Shown: positions 41,201-49,926, counted from the stretch's first letter. The stretch: 64,000 bases of DNA from Streptomyces griseus (GCF_900460065.1 NZ_UAVD01000028.1:62001-126000); one strand, 5' to 3'. A program made the numbers and translations. Notes: generated from the letters alone by a model not told the origin.

Positions 41201-44177
41201 GCTCGGCGTCCTGCCCCCGGGCGTCGGTCACCGTCAACGGGATGCGGAGCCCGTTCCGCACGACCTGGACGACGCCCTCCTCCTCGCCCCGGAACACCGT
41301 CCGGAGCCCCGCGTGCCGCTCGACCAGGCCGTCCACCGCAGCCCGCAGGGCCGCCAGGTCCAGCGGGCCGCGCAGCCGTACCGCGCCCGTCTCGTTGTAC
41401 GCCGCCGGGTTCTCCATCAACTGCGCGGCCAGCCACAGCCGCCGCTGGGCCGAGGTGGCGGGCGCCACGGTGTCCTCGGGCCGGGCGTGGCTCGCCTTCG
41501 TCCGGCGGCGCAGCACGTCCAGGCGCTCCAGCCCCGCCCGCAGCCGCTCCCGGTCCATCCCGAAGTCGACCAGTGCGGCGATCTCGTCCACCCCGGCCCC
41601 GTGCAGCGCGGCCACGAAGGGGGCGACGCTCGTGGGCGTACCGATCAGGGCCCGCTGGTCGCAGTAGCGGTCGTAGGCCCGGCGGAAGAGGTAGTCGAGG
41701 TCCTCCTCGCTCGCCGCCGCCACGTCCTCGCGCCGCTGCCCGGCCGCCGTCGCCGCCGAGCGCATCAGCAGCGAGGAACGCAGGTAGCGCACCATCGGCT
41801 CCAGCGCCTCGGCCCGCGCGGTCGCGTGGTCGTCGCCGAGGTACGTGTGCACCAGCACCGTCACCCGTCCGGTGGCCGGGTCGAGCCCGCACGCCGCACG
41901 CGTACGCCGGTAGTGGGCGATGTTCGCGGCCAGTTCGTCCACGGTCTGGCCCATCAGGTTGGTGACGACCCCGAGGCCGCGCCGGGCCGCCTCCTCGTAC
42001 GAGCCGCGCTGCCCGGAGGTGGCCAGGAAGAACGGCGGCTCCTCCTGCACCGGGCGCGGCCGGATCCGGATCTCCGCCTCCGCGCCCTCGCCCGTGCGCC
42101 GCCGGACCGCCTCCCCGCGCCACAGCCGGCGCACCTCGTCGAGATGGTCGAAGGCGATCCTCCGCCGGTCCGCGAACCTGTCGGGGTGCAGGGCGAAGTC
42201 CCGGGCGTGCCAGCCGGTGGCACAGCCGACGCCGACCCGGCCGCCGGAGAGGTTGTCCACCACCGACCACTCCTCGGCGACCCGCACCGGATCGTGCAGC
42301 GGCAGCACGACCGAGCCCGCGTTGATCCGGACGCTCCCGGTCTCCCGGGCCACGGCGGCGGCGAGCACGGCGGGGTTCGGGAAGATCCCGCCGAACGAGT
42401 CGAAGTGCCGCTCGGGCAGCCAGACCGAGGAGAAGCCGTGCTCGTCGGCGAAGCGCGCGGTCTCCAGGACCGTGGCGTACGCCTCGGGGACGCCGGCCTC
42501 CCCGGTCTCCGGGTAGTCGCCGAAGAAGTAGACGCCGAAGTCGGGTGCGGGGCGCGGCGCGTCGGCCGGCTGCGCGGTCCTCGCCGGGCGGGGGGCGGTC
42601 CGGGGGAAGAACCCGCCGTCGCGCAGCTCCCGCAGTGATCCCTCCACCGCCTCCGCGACCCGGTTCACGTCCTCCTCCGTGTGGGCGGTGGAGAGGTAGA
42701 AGCTGCGCCACTCCCATACGTACACGCCGCGCAGTTGGAGGTGGTGGTAGAGCAGCTCCAGGTCGGCGCGGTGCCGGAAGCGGAACATCGACCCGAAGTG
42801 CGCCAGCTCCAGCGGGAATTCCTCGTCGCGGAAGAAGGCGTTGAGCCGGTCGGCGAGCGCCTGCGTGCGGACGTTCAGCCCGCTCTGGAGTCCGGGCCCC
42901 CGCTCGGTGAGATGGGTGAGCACCGCGCGGGCCGCCGCCATCGACAACGGGTGCTGCATGTACGTGCCGCCGATGAACGTGGTCTCGCGCGAGGGCCCGC
43001 CGGGCTCTCCGTACCGCCAGAAGCCGCCGTCCACCCCGTCCAGCAGATCCGCCCGCCCGGCCACCGCGCCGATCGGGAAGCCCGCCCCCAGCGCCTTGCC
43101 GTACGTGGCGAGGTCCGGCACCACCCCGAAGTGCTCCTGCGCGCCGCGCGGGTGGGGGCGCAGCCCGGTGAGCATCTCGTCGAACAGCAGCACGATGCCC
43201 CGGCGGGCGGTGAGGTCGCGCAGCGCGCGGACGAACTCCACCGGCCGCAGCCCCGGGTTGCGGCACTGCACCGGCTCGACGAGCACGGCGGCGATCGCGT
43301 CCCCGAGGGCGTCGATCGTCTCCAGGGACTCCTGGGACCCGTACTCCAGCACGATCAGCTCCGCCACCGCGCTGGCGGGGATGCCCCGGGAGACGGGCAC
43401 GGCGTGCTGCCCGGGACCGCCGGGCCGGCCGAGGACGGAGTCGATGTGCCCGTGGTACGAGCCCCGGAACATGACGACCTTGTCGCGCCCGGTCGCGGCC
43501 CGCGCCAGCCGGATCGCCGCCGAGTTCGCCTCCGTGCCGGACGAGGCGAAGGCGACCCGGTCCATCCCCGTCAGCGAGGCGAGCAGGGCGGCGGCCTCCC
43601 CGGTGTCGGGGGACCGGGGGCCGAAGCGCAGCCCGTCGGAGAGGTGGCGGCGCACGGCGTCGGTGACGGGCTCCGCCTCATGGCCCAGCAGCAGCGCGCC
43701 GAAGCCCATGGTGATGTCGGTGTAGGTGTTGCCGTCCACGTCGGTGAGCCGGGAGCCGTGCGCCGAGCGGGCCGCGACCGAGTACAGCATCTCCTTGGTG
43801 GCGTCCCGGAACCCCACGACGGCGCGGCTGTCGGCCAGCACCGGACGGTGCCGCTGGGCCAGCTCCTTCGAGGTGCGGGTGCGCTCGGTGAACCGACGGA
43901 TCAGCGATGCGGTGTGGGCCCGCTGGGCCTCGTCGGCCCCCGCCCCGGCCATCCCGCCCGCCGCGTCCACGACGAGACGGGGCCCGTGCGGGGCCTCGGC
44001 CTCCCCCGCGCCGGGCCCGGTGTCCTCCGTCGCGACCCGGCGGGCCTCCGCGAGCCGGGCGGTGAGCGCGCGGGACAGCTCGGCGGCCCGGGCCACGGCC
44101 TCGGCGGCCGATCCGGCGGCGTTCGCGGTGGCGGTCGTGGTCCCGACCCCGTCCGCTCCGGGTATCCCCGCGCTCAT
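38295..44177 (-). CDS. Hybrid assembly-line protein: aminotransferase - luciferase-like monooxygenase - C - PCP - C
   Basis: 1960 residues from an ATG at 44177 that overlaps the PKS stop as ATGA. Domains: class III (GSA-type) aminotransferase (about 85-525; PLP lysine K361 in TYGKALGAGFP, FDEMLTGLR upstream); FMN-dependent luciferase-like monooxygenase of the natural-product type (about 547-895; ARFADEHGFSSVWLPERHF, NLSGGRVGVGCATGWH); condensation domain (about 905-1315) with HHIITDA in place of HHxxxDG; PCP with S1375 in LGGNSIAAI; an acidic, repetitive linker (1412-1465); and a second condensation domain (about 1475-1900) with intact HHICADG. No adenylation domain is present. It should aminate the beta-keto group and hydroxylate the alpha carbon of the acyl chain from the PKS, then pass it to the peptide stage. 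Confidence 0.92.
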   Translation of the reverse strand: MSAGIPGADGVGTTTATANAAGSAAEAVARAAELSRALTARLAEARRVATEDTGPGAGEAEAPHGPRLVVDAAGGMAGAGADEAQRAHTASLIRRFTERTRTSKELAQRHRPVLADSRAVVGFRDATKEMLYSVAARSAHGSRLTDVDGNTYTDITMGFGALLLGHEAEPVTDAVRRHLSDGLRFGPRSPDTGEAAALLASLTGMDRVAFASSGTEANSAAIRLARAATGRDKVVMFRGSYHGHIDSVLGRPGGPGQHAVPVSRGIPASAVAELIVLEYGSQESLETIDALGDAIAAVLVEPVQCRNPGLRPVEFVRALRDLTARRGIVLLFDEMLTGLRPHPRGAQEHFGVVPDLATYGKALGAGFPIGAVAGRADLLDGVDGGFWRYGEPGGPSRETTFIGGTYMQHPLSMAAARAVLTHLTERGPGLQSGLNVRTQALADRLNAFFRDEEFPLELAHFGSMFRFRHRADLELLYHHLQLRGVYVWEWRSFYLSTAHTEEDVNRVAEAVEGSLRELRDGGFFPRTAPRPARTAQPADAPRPAPDFGVYFFGDYPETGEAGVPEAYATVLETARFADEHGFSSVWLPERHFDSFGGIFPNPAVLAAAVARETGSVRINAGSVVLPLHDPVRVAEEWSVVDNLSGGRVGVGCATGWHARDFALHPDRFADRRRIAFDHLDEVRRLWRGEAVRRRTGEGAEAEIRIRPRPVQEEPPFFLATSGQRGSYEEAARRGLGVVTNLMGQTVDELAANIAHYRRTRAACGLDPATGRVTVLVHTYLGDDHATARAEALEPMVRYLRSSLLMRSAATAAGQRREDVAAASEEDLDYLFRRAYDRYCDQRALIGTPTSVAPFVAALHGAGVDEIAALVDFGMDRERLRAGLERLDVLRRRTKASHARPEDTVAPATSAQRRLWLAAQLMENPAAYNETGAVRLRGPLDLAALRAAVDGLVERHAGLRTVFRGEEEGVVQVVRNGLRIPLTVTDARGQDAERAIGALLAEESGRAYDLARGPLFTPRLLRLAGEDHVLVLGTHHIITDAHSAALVAGDLQELYTAARAGRTPVFDRPAGTTVGAPEPPADAADLAWWRASLGDRPPVLVLPTDRPRGRRVAGRGGAVARTVGRGRADRLREWSGRQGVTLFATLCTAWQLVLRKRSGQDAFLLGTTFGRRPAATADTVGFHVALLPLPLSATDATSSPEAVRATGRVLFAADEHSGVDLDALLAAVHPDPGSPRPLVTVSVDLDRAALAGIDLPGLRAEAVAAGTESAPLELALMATHMRDGGLRLRLRYDADLFDAATAEGYLAELEQRLDAMPDAVAEGAAGAGGTGATAAAEPGARTASDTAALLREVWESVLGLRGFPAEGNFFDLGGNSIAAIRLVNRVRDTLGVDYPLADFFADATLRAMTRQLAGGAETDHEGAGGAETDPPGRGLPEEDLEDTEDTDRPEQSLPEESLPDTDRPGAGIAAVVDRAPVSDQQDRMIAGHHVVPDPAVWNVPTRITFTGALDPAALRSAVSELVARHDGLRTRFTQEGAPDGPWWQEILAAEPVALPVEDLTGLPAGERRPRADALCRADAAAPFDLGRPLLPRTRLLRVEEDRWELMFVLHHICADGWSLSVVLAEIAALYTAAAAGVPHGLPEPAMQAPGYARWQRAHHDPRAEAERAAFCARYLDGVPSAVPVPTDRPRPQKLSGHGDTVRGVASGEVRAAVERLAADRRTTSFAVAAAALGVFLTRLSGEEDTLLSVPYAHREGTASESLVAMTSTAVMVRVRLDSANLDETCAELAVRTGEGALGAMAHVLPTARIMRAMRDAGAVSVPDRVPHILAFQNSVDTDIEIPGLRVEVADLAPPLSRSELCFGLAPRRDAAKGYRTFLEFSTDLWDHTTAHDLLASYTDVLAEFCARPDRPVRELLGERPSRGLPGLGSGGSAGNASAGPDQPGGPSPSQSLPNTGKADAV

Positions 44178-47100
44178 CGCCCGTCCTTCCCGGTGGTGCG
44201 GGCGGTCAGCAGCGCGACGGCCTCGGTGAGCTGGGTGATCATCGCGGCCTGGGTCTCGGCCAGTTGGCGCAGCTGCTCGGACAGGGCCGCCACCTCGGCC
44301 CGGGTGGCGTACACGGTCGTGTCCGTGCCCCCCGTCGCCGCCGGCCCCACACTCACCTGTGCCGGTTCCCCGGTCACCGACGCCGGCCTCACCGTCACCG
44401 ACGCCTGCTCCCTGGCCACCCGTGCCGGATCCACCGCCACGGGCAGCGTCGCGGGCGCCGCCCGCCCGGCTATCAGGGCCGCCGTCAGCCGGGGTGTGCC
44501 CGCCTCCTCCAGCACCTCCCGCATGCTGATCTCCGTGCCGAACTCGGCCTCCAACTGCCGCACCATCCCGATGAGCTGGAGCGAGTCCGCGCCGAGGCCG
44601 ACGAAGGTGCGGTCGGCGCCGACCTCGTCGGGCCGATGGCCGAGATGGCGCGCGGTCAGCTCCAGCACCCTGTCCAGTACGGCCTGTTCGGTCATGCGGT
44701 CCTCCGTGGAGCGTGTCGGTGAAGGAGCGGCCCCGCCGATCGGGGCGGGCTGCTCCATGAGCGGGGCGGGCGGTGCCGGGGCCGTGTACGGGGCCGGCCC
44801 CCGCCAGTGCGACCGGCGCTGGAAGGGGTACGTGGGCAGCCGGACGCGCCGGCCGCCGCACCGGTCGAGCAGCGCCGCCCAGTCCACTCCGGCCCCGCCG
44901 CAGTGCAGCGCGGCCACCGCCCGCTCCCACTGCCGCGTCGGGACGCAGACCGCGTCCGGCAACGCCCGGCGGACCAGACCCGTCAGCACGGCGGACGGCC
45001 CCAGCTCCAGCAGCAGCGGGGAGCCGGCCAGCCGGTCCAGCACGGCGGCGAAGTCCGCCGTGCGGCGGGCCTGCGCGACCAGGTGCGCGGCGTTTGGCCG
45101 CCACCCCGCGGGGCGGACCGTGCCGTCGATCCCGTCGACGAACTCGGTGTGCAGCGGCCGGAGTTCGACCTTGTCGGCCAGCACCCGGAAATCCTCCAGG
45201 GCCGGGTCGAGCAGCGCCGTGTGGAACGCGCGGTCCACCGGCAGCACCTCGTACGCCTCCCCCCGCGCCGCCAGCAGCGCCCGGGCCGCGTCCACCGCCT
45301 CCGGGGTGCCGCCCAGCACCTGGTGCGTGGCCCCGTTGACCACGGCGAGCTCAAGACCGGGAACGGCGGCCAGCAGCTCCCGCGCCCGGGCCCGGGGCAC
45401 GAACGCGGAGACCATCGCGCCCGGGGCCGCCCGCTCCAGCATCAGCCGCCCGCGCCCGCACACCAGCCGCATCGCGTCCTCGGTCTCCAGCGCCCCGGCC
45501 ACGCACAGCGCCGCGTACGCGCCGACACTGTGCCCGGCGACCCGGGCCGGGGTGATCCCGAGCCGTTCCCACAGCCGGGCCTGGGCGATCTGGAGGGCGA
45601 ACAGGGCGGGCTGCGCGAAGGCGGTGTCCCACCGCTCGGGGCCCTGCCCCCCGACGATCCGGTCCAGGAAGTCCTCCCGGCCGGTCTCCTCCGCGTACAC
45701 CCGGGCGCAGGCTGCCAGCACCTCGGCCACCACCGGGAAGCGCGCGGCGAGTTCGGCGCCCATGCCCCGGTGCCCGCCGCCCTGGCCGCTGAAGAGGAAC
45801 ACCGGCCGCCGCTCCCGTACGCCGTCCGCCACCCCGGTGGTGTACGCCCCGCCCGCCGGGGCCCCGGCCAGGAACGCGTCGAGACCGGCCACCGGGTCCG
45901 CCCCCGTGACGACCAGCCGGTGCGGGAGATGCCGCCGGCCGAGTGCGGTGGTGGTCAGCAGGTCGGCGGGGGACGGGGGCGACCCGCCCGCGAGAAGGTC
46001 CCGGAGCAGGACGGCGTACGCCCGCAGCGCGTCGCCGTCCGCCGCCGAGAGCGGCAGCAGGGCGGGCGCGGGCACGGTGTCGGAGACCGACGCGGCGTGC
46101 GGCGTCTCCGGCGCCTGTTCCAGGATCACATGAGCGTTCGTACCGCCCATGCCGATGGAGTGCACACCGGCTCGCCGCACCCCCGCCAGCGGCCAGGGCC
46201 GCTCCCGTACCGGCAGCAGGAACGGGCTGTCGTCCACCGCCAGCGCCGGGTTGGGCCGGGTGAAGTTCACCAGCCCGGGGACCACCCCGTGCCGCAGCAC
46301 CTCGACGGCCTTGATCAGCCCCGCCAGCCCCGCCGCGCTGTCCAGGTGGCCGATGGCCGGTTTCGTCGAGCCCAGCGCACAGAAGCCGGTCCGGTCGGTG
46401 TGCGCGCGGAACGCCTCGGTCAGGGCCGCGAACTCGATCGGGTCGCCCTTCAGCGTGCCCGTGCCGTGTGCCTCCACGTAACCGATCGACGCCGCGTCCA
46501 CACCCGCCGCGCGCAGCGCCCCGAGCACCGCGTCCCGCTGCCCGGCGACCCCGGGGGCGGCGAACCCCCGTTTGTCCGCGCCGTCGTTGGTGACCGCCGA
46601 GCCCAGGATCACCGCGTGCACGGTGTCGCCGTCGGCCAGCGCCCGGGCCAGCGGCTTGAGGAGGACGGCGGCGGCCCCGTTCCCCCCGACGGTGCCGTCC
46701 GCGTCCGCGTCGAACGCCCGGACCGTGCCGGTGGGGGAGAGGGTGGAGCCCTTCACCGGGACATGGCCGCTGACCTGCGGCAGGTGCAGGGCCGCGGAGC
46801 CCACCAGCATCAGCTCCGCGTCCCCGGCGCGCAGCGCCTGGCAGGCCAGGTGGACCGAGACCAGGGCACTGGAACAGGCCGTCGAGACGGTCAGCGCGGG
46901 CCCGGTCAGACCGAGTCGGAAGGCGGCCCGGGTGGCGGTGAAGTCGGGGTAGGTGCCGACCTGGACCTGCTTGGCGGTCATCCAGTCGCCCGAGCCGGCC
47001 TCCGCCGCCAGGTTCTCCGTCAGATAACCGTGCAGCGAGTACAGGCGGTAGCCGGAGCTGCCGTACACCCCGATCCGCACGGCGCCGCCCGTACGGCGGT

Positions 47101-47431
47101 CCTCGCCGCCCGCGTACCCCCCGTCCTCCAGGGCGTGGAAGCAGCACTCCAGAAAGAGCCGCTGCTGCGGATCGGTCAGCTCCGCCTCCCGCCCGCTCAT
47201 CCCGAAGAACCCCGCGTCGAAGCCGTCCACGTCCGTCAGGAGCGCGCTCGCCCCGCCGAACCCCGGCCGCTCGTACTCCGCCGCCGGGACCCCCGCCGCG
47301 GCGAACTCGGCCCGGGTGAACCGGCGCACGTGGCCGGTCCCCGCCCGGACGTCGCGCCAGTACGCCTCCGGGGTGTCAGCCCCCGGAAACCTCAGCGCCG
47401 TCCCGATCACCGCGATCCGGTCGTCCCTCAA
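44174..47431 (-). CDS. Type I polyketide synthase module: KS - AT - ACP
   Basis: About 1085 residues. KS (about 1-435) with C186 in TACSSAL, H322 in EAHGTGT and H362 in KPAIGHLDSAAG, so competent for elongation. AT (about 545-840) with S635 in AGHSVGAYA and VDRAFHT at the selectivity site, which points to malonyl-CoA. ACP (about 955-1030) with the serine in GLGADSLQLIG. No KR, DH or ER, so the product stays a beta-keto thioester, the right substrate for the next protein's aminotransferase. The C-terminal helix (VAALSEQLRQLAETQ...) may be a docking element. The TTG at 47431, behind GGAAGAGG, fits best; an upstream start at 47467 is possible. No loading module is present. Confidence 0.92.
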   Translation of the reverse strand: MRDDRIAVIGTALRFPGADTPEAYWRDVRAGTGHVRRFTRAEFAAAGVPAAEYERPGFGGASALLTDVDGFDAGFFGMSGREAELTDPQQRLFLECCFHALEDGGYAGGEDRRTGGAVRIGVYGSSGYRLYSLHGYLTENLAAEAGSGDWMTAKQVQVGTYPDFTATRAAFRLGLTGPALTVSTACSSALVSVHLACQALRAGDAELMLVGSAALHLPQVSGHVPVKGSTLSPTGTVRAFDADADGTVGGNGAAAVLLKPLARALADGDTVHAVILGSAVTNDGADKRGFAAPGVAGQRDAVLGALRAAGVDAASIGYVEAHGTGTLKGDPIEFAALTEAFRAHTDRTGFCALGSTKPAIGHLDSAAGLAGLIKAVEVLRHGVVPGLVNFTRPNPALAVDDSPFLLPVRERPWPLAGVRRAGVHSIGMGGTNAHVILEQAPETPHAASVSDTVPAPALLPLSAADGDALRAYAVLLRDLLAGGSPPSPADLLTTTALGRRHLPHRLVVTGADPVAGLDAFLAGAPAGGAYTTGVADGVRERRPVFLFSGQGGGHRGMGAELAARFPVVAEVLAACARVYAEETGREDFLDRIVGGQGPERWDTAFAQPALFALQIAQARLWERLGITPARVAGHSVGAYAALCVAGALETEDAMRLVCGRGRLMLERAAPGAMVSAFVPRARARELLAAVPGLELAVVNGATHQVLGGTPEAVDAARALLAARGEAYEVLPVDRAFHTALLDPALEDFRVLADKVELRPLHTEFVDGIDGTVRPAGWRPNAAHLVAQARRTADFAAVLDRLAGSPLLLELGPSAVLTGLVRRALPDAVCVPTRQWERAVAALHCGGAGVDWAALLDRCGGRRVRLPTYPFQRRSHWRGPAPYTAPAPPAPLMEQPAPIGGAAPSPTRSTEDRMTEQAVLDRVLELTARHLGHRPDEVGADRTFVGLGADSLQLIGMVRQLEAEFGTEISMREVLEEAGTPRLTAALIAGRAAPATLPVAVDPARVAREQASVTVRPASVTGEPAQVSVGPAATGGTDTTVYATRAEVAALSEQLRQLAETQAAMITQLTEAVALLTARTTGKDGR

Positions 47432-48836
47432 CGGCCTCTTCCTTTCGCAGCCCAGCCCGCCCCGCACGCTCCGCCCGCCGCACTCCCGCCACCCTCAGCA
47501 GGAACACCACGGCGACGACGATGGCGGCGCCGTGGGACCAGCCCACCACGGCCAGCGGGGAGAACCGGTCGAGGGCCGCCGCCACAAGGATCATGCCGAC
47601 GCCGAAGCCGAGGTTCTCGAAAGTGGCCGAAAGACCGAAGGCGTGGCCACGCAAGGTGGCCGGAAGTGTCTGGAGGTGCGAGGTGTAGGCGACCTCGGTG
47701 AGGCCGTCCGCGGCCCCCGCGATCAGCGCGATCACCGCGGTCACCGCCAGCGGGAACCCGGCGAACGCCGCGATGAACGCCGCCGACATCACCACCGTGC
47801 CGTAGCCGAATCCGAGCGCTCCCACGGAGCGTCCGGTGCGCTGCGCGTACCGCTGGATCACCTGCTGGGCCCCGATGTTGCCGAGCGCCCACACACACCA
47901 GAACGCGCTCACGAACACCGCGGGATTCGACGCGTCGAGGGTCGTGGAGTAGATCGGCAGCGCCGCGTTGTGGGAGGAGGAACCGAACGCGTCGACCCCG
48001 CGCAGGGCCACCATCAGGCCCATCCCGGGTGCGGCGGCGAGCGCGAGGAGGGCCACGGGCCGCCAGCGCCCGCCGCCCTTCGCGGACGAGGCGTCCTTCC
48101 CGGCCCCGGAGCCTTTGGCGTCCGCGCCCGCCGCTCCCTCGGCGTCCGCGCTCGCACCGCCCGTGCCCTCGGCGTCCGCTTCCCCGGCCTTCGCTCCCTT
48201 GCCTCCGGCGATCGGCAACAGGGCCACCGTCACCGCGCAGACCACGAACGTCGCCATGTCGACCACGAAGGCCGCCGTGTAACCGACGAGGGACACCACG
48301 ATGCCGGCCGAGGCGAACCCCGCCACCATGGCCAGCGAACGGCCGGTGATCGAGAGGGAGTTCGCCCACGCCCTGCGGTCCTCCCCGACCATCTCCGGGA
48401 TGGAACTGCGCAACGCCACCATGAACAGCGTCCCGCACGCCCCGATCACCACCGAGACGGCCATCAGCGCCCCGGTCAGCAGACCGTCCGGCGCCAGGAT
48501 GAGCACCAGCATCACGGAGCCCTGTCCGACATTCGCCCACAGCATGATGCTTTTCGCGCTGAAACGGGCGAGCAGACCGCCCACGACCAGACCGGCGACG
48601 AATCCGGAGGCGAGCCGCACCGCCATGAACAGCCCCATGGCCAGCGCCCGGCCCGTCGTCTCGTAGACGAAGAGATTCAGCGCCACCATATTCAGGAAAG
48701 TGCCGTAGGAAGACACCGCGTATCCGGCGACGAGGAATCGGAAACGGCGCTCCGATACAGCCGTATCCCGGGCCTCCCGGGCCTTCCGGGCGTCGCCCTC
48801 CGCCTCGCCCGTCTTCGGCCCGTCCGCACTGCCCAT
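47376..48836 (-). CDS. MFS transporter, probable exporter of the cluster product
   Basis: 486 residues with about twelve membrane spans in two halves. The first opens FRFLVAGYAVSSYGTFLNMVALNLFVYETTGRALAMGLF. The central cytosolic loop is a 45-residue Gly/Ala/Asp/Lys low-complexity stretch. The pattern resembles the drug-efflux MFS group that includes MefA-like and enterobactin-exporter proteins. It is the first gene of the operon and overlaps the PKS gene by 56 bases, so export is made together with synthesis and it may give self-resistance. The ATG at 48836 is used; a GTG at 48848 is possible. Confidence 0.88.
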   Translation of the reverse strand: MGSADGPKTGEAEGDARKAREARDTAVSERRFRFLVAGYAVSSYGTFLNMVALNLFVYETTGRALAMGLFMAVRLASGFVAGLVVGGLLARFSAKSIMLWANVGQGSVMLVLILAPDGLLTGALMAVSVVIGACGTLFMVALRSSIPEMVGEDRRAWANSLSITGRSLAMVAGFASAGIVVSLVGYTAAFVVDMATFVVCAVTVALLPIAGGKGAKAGEADAEGTGGASADAEGAAGADAKGSGAGKDASSAKGGGRWRPVALLALAAAPGMGLMVALRGVDAFGSSSHNAALPIYSTTLDASNPAVFVSAFWCVWALGNIGAQQVIQRYAQRTGRSVGALGFGYGTVVMSAAFIAAFAGFPLAVTAVIALIAGAADGLTEVAYTSHLQTLPATLRGHAFGLSATFENLGFGVGMILVAAALDRFSPLAVVGWSHGAAIVVAVVFLLRVAGVRRAERAGRAGLRKEEAVEGRPDRGDRDGAEVSGG

Positions 48837-48919
48837 TCCAGATCTCACCCGGACATACTCGTCGAGCACGGACGCCGGACGGGGGGACTCCCGATTGCAC
48901 AAAGGTAATCTGCATCCTT
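48837..48919. promoter_or_regulatory. Divergent control region of the biosynthetic cluster
   Basis: 83 bases between the exporter operon and the LuxR-type gene. Near the regulator start an imperfect inverted repeat, CACAAAGG (48898-48905) with CCTTGTG (48916-48922), one base bulged, could be a LuxR-type binding site covering both promoters. TAATCT (48906-48911) fits a -10 box for the rightward gene and would place the transcript start at the GTG itself, giving a leaderless mRNA, consistent with the lack of a ribosome site. Confidence 0.45.
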
Positions 48920-49924
48920 GTGAAGGACGATCATTCCCCCTCACCGGTATGTGATTGCCGTGAATCACCCTCGGACCGGTCGATACCGGAACAACCCTGC
49001 GAGGCGGCGCTCGCGGCCTATCGCCGTGCGCTGACGGAGGGCTGCCTCCCGGCCGGCGCCGCGCCCCCCTGCCTGCGGTCCCTGCACCTGATGGTGGCCG
49101 ACCAGGAGTCACCCGGCTACCTCATCCCCGTACCGCCGGAGACCGCCTCGTTCGCCGCGCTCGCCCCGATCGAGGAGGCGATCGTCGAGCAGCGCCGCAC
49201 CCTGCGCTCCGCCCGCGCCACCCTCGCCGCCTTCGAGGGCCTCTACGCCGAGATGCACCGGCAGGAACGCCCCGCCCTCACCCGGCTCTCCGGCACGGCC
49301 GTCATCGGCAAGGCCCTGGACGCCGGGGTCAGCGGCTGCCGCGCCGAGGTCCGCACGGCCCACCCCGGCGGCGGGCGCCCCGCCCACGTCCTGGAGCAGT
49401 CGCTCCCGCGCGACCTGGGCAACCTGCGCCGGGGCATCCGGCAGCGCACCCTCTACCAGCACACCGTCCGCTCCGACCGCACCACGCTCGCCTACATCGA
49501 GCAGGTGACGGCCGAGGGCGCCGAGATCAGGACCCTGGCCGAGGTCGCCGACCGCTTCATCGTGTTCGACCGGGACCTCGCCCTCATCCCGTTCTCCGAC
49601 GAACCGCACACCGCTCTGCGCGTGCAGCACCCGTCGCTGGTCCGCTTCCTGGTCCGCCACTTCGACGAGGCGTGGTCCCGCGCGGTCCCGGTCCGCCCCG
49701 AACGCGCGCCCCTGCGCACCCCCGTCGTCACCTCCGACCTCCAGCGCGCCATCCTCCAGGCCGTCGTCAACGGCGAGACGGACGCCGCGATCGCCCGCCG
49801 GATCGGCATGAGCCGCCGCAGCGTCGCCGAGCACATGCGCAAGGTCTCGGAGCAACTGGGCAGCAACAGCCGGGCGCAGCTGGGGTATCTGGTCGCCACC
49901 TCGGGCCTGCTGGACGGCCGCTAG
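48920..49924 (+). CDS. LuxR-type transcriptional regulator of the cluster
   Basis: 334 residues. The C-terminal 60 residues carry the helix-turn-helix: SDLQRAILQAVVNGETDAAIARRIGMSRRSVAEHMRKVSEQLG. The N-terminal part has a helical segment (EEAIVEQRRTLRSARATLAAFEGLYAEMHRQ) and a mixed domain (about 150-255) like those of other Streptomyces orphan LuxR proteins; no receiver phosphorylation site or ATP-binding motif is visible, so it is neither a classical response regulator nor a LAL protein. Being divergent from the exporter operon, it is the obvious pathway-specific activator. The GTG at 48920 has no ribosome site. It ends at an 18-bp inverted repeat. Confidence 0.85.
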   Translation: MKDDHSPSPVCDCRESPSDRSIPEQPCEAALAAYRRALTEGCLPAGAAPPCLRSLHLMVADQESPGYLIPVPPETASFAALAPIEEAIVEQRRTLRSARATLAAFEGLYAEMHRQERPALTRLSGTAVIGKALDAGVSGCRAEVRTAHPGGGRPAHVLEQSLPRDLGNLRRGIRQRTLYQHTVRSDRTTLAYIEQVTAEGAEIRTLAEVADRFIVFDRDLALIPFSDEPHTALRVQHPSLVRFLVRHFDEAWSRAVPVRPERAPLRTPVVTSDLQRAILQAVVNGETDAAIARRIGMSRRSVAEHMRKVSEQLGSNSRAQLGYLVATSGLLDGR

Positions 49925-49926
49925 GT

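Noticed and set aside
38922..42638. 1238-residue open frame on the plus strand
   Set aside because: Antisense to the aminotransferase/monooxygenase/NRPS protein; Arg/Gly/Pro-rich with no domain, caused by high third-position GC.
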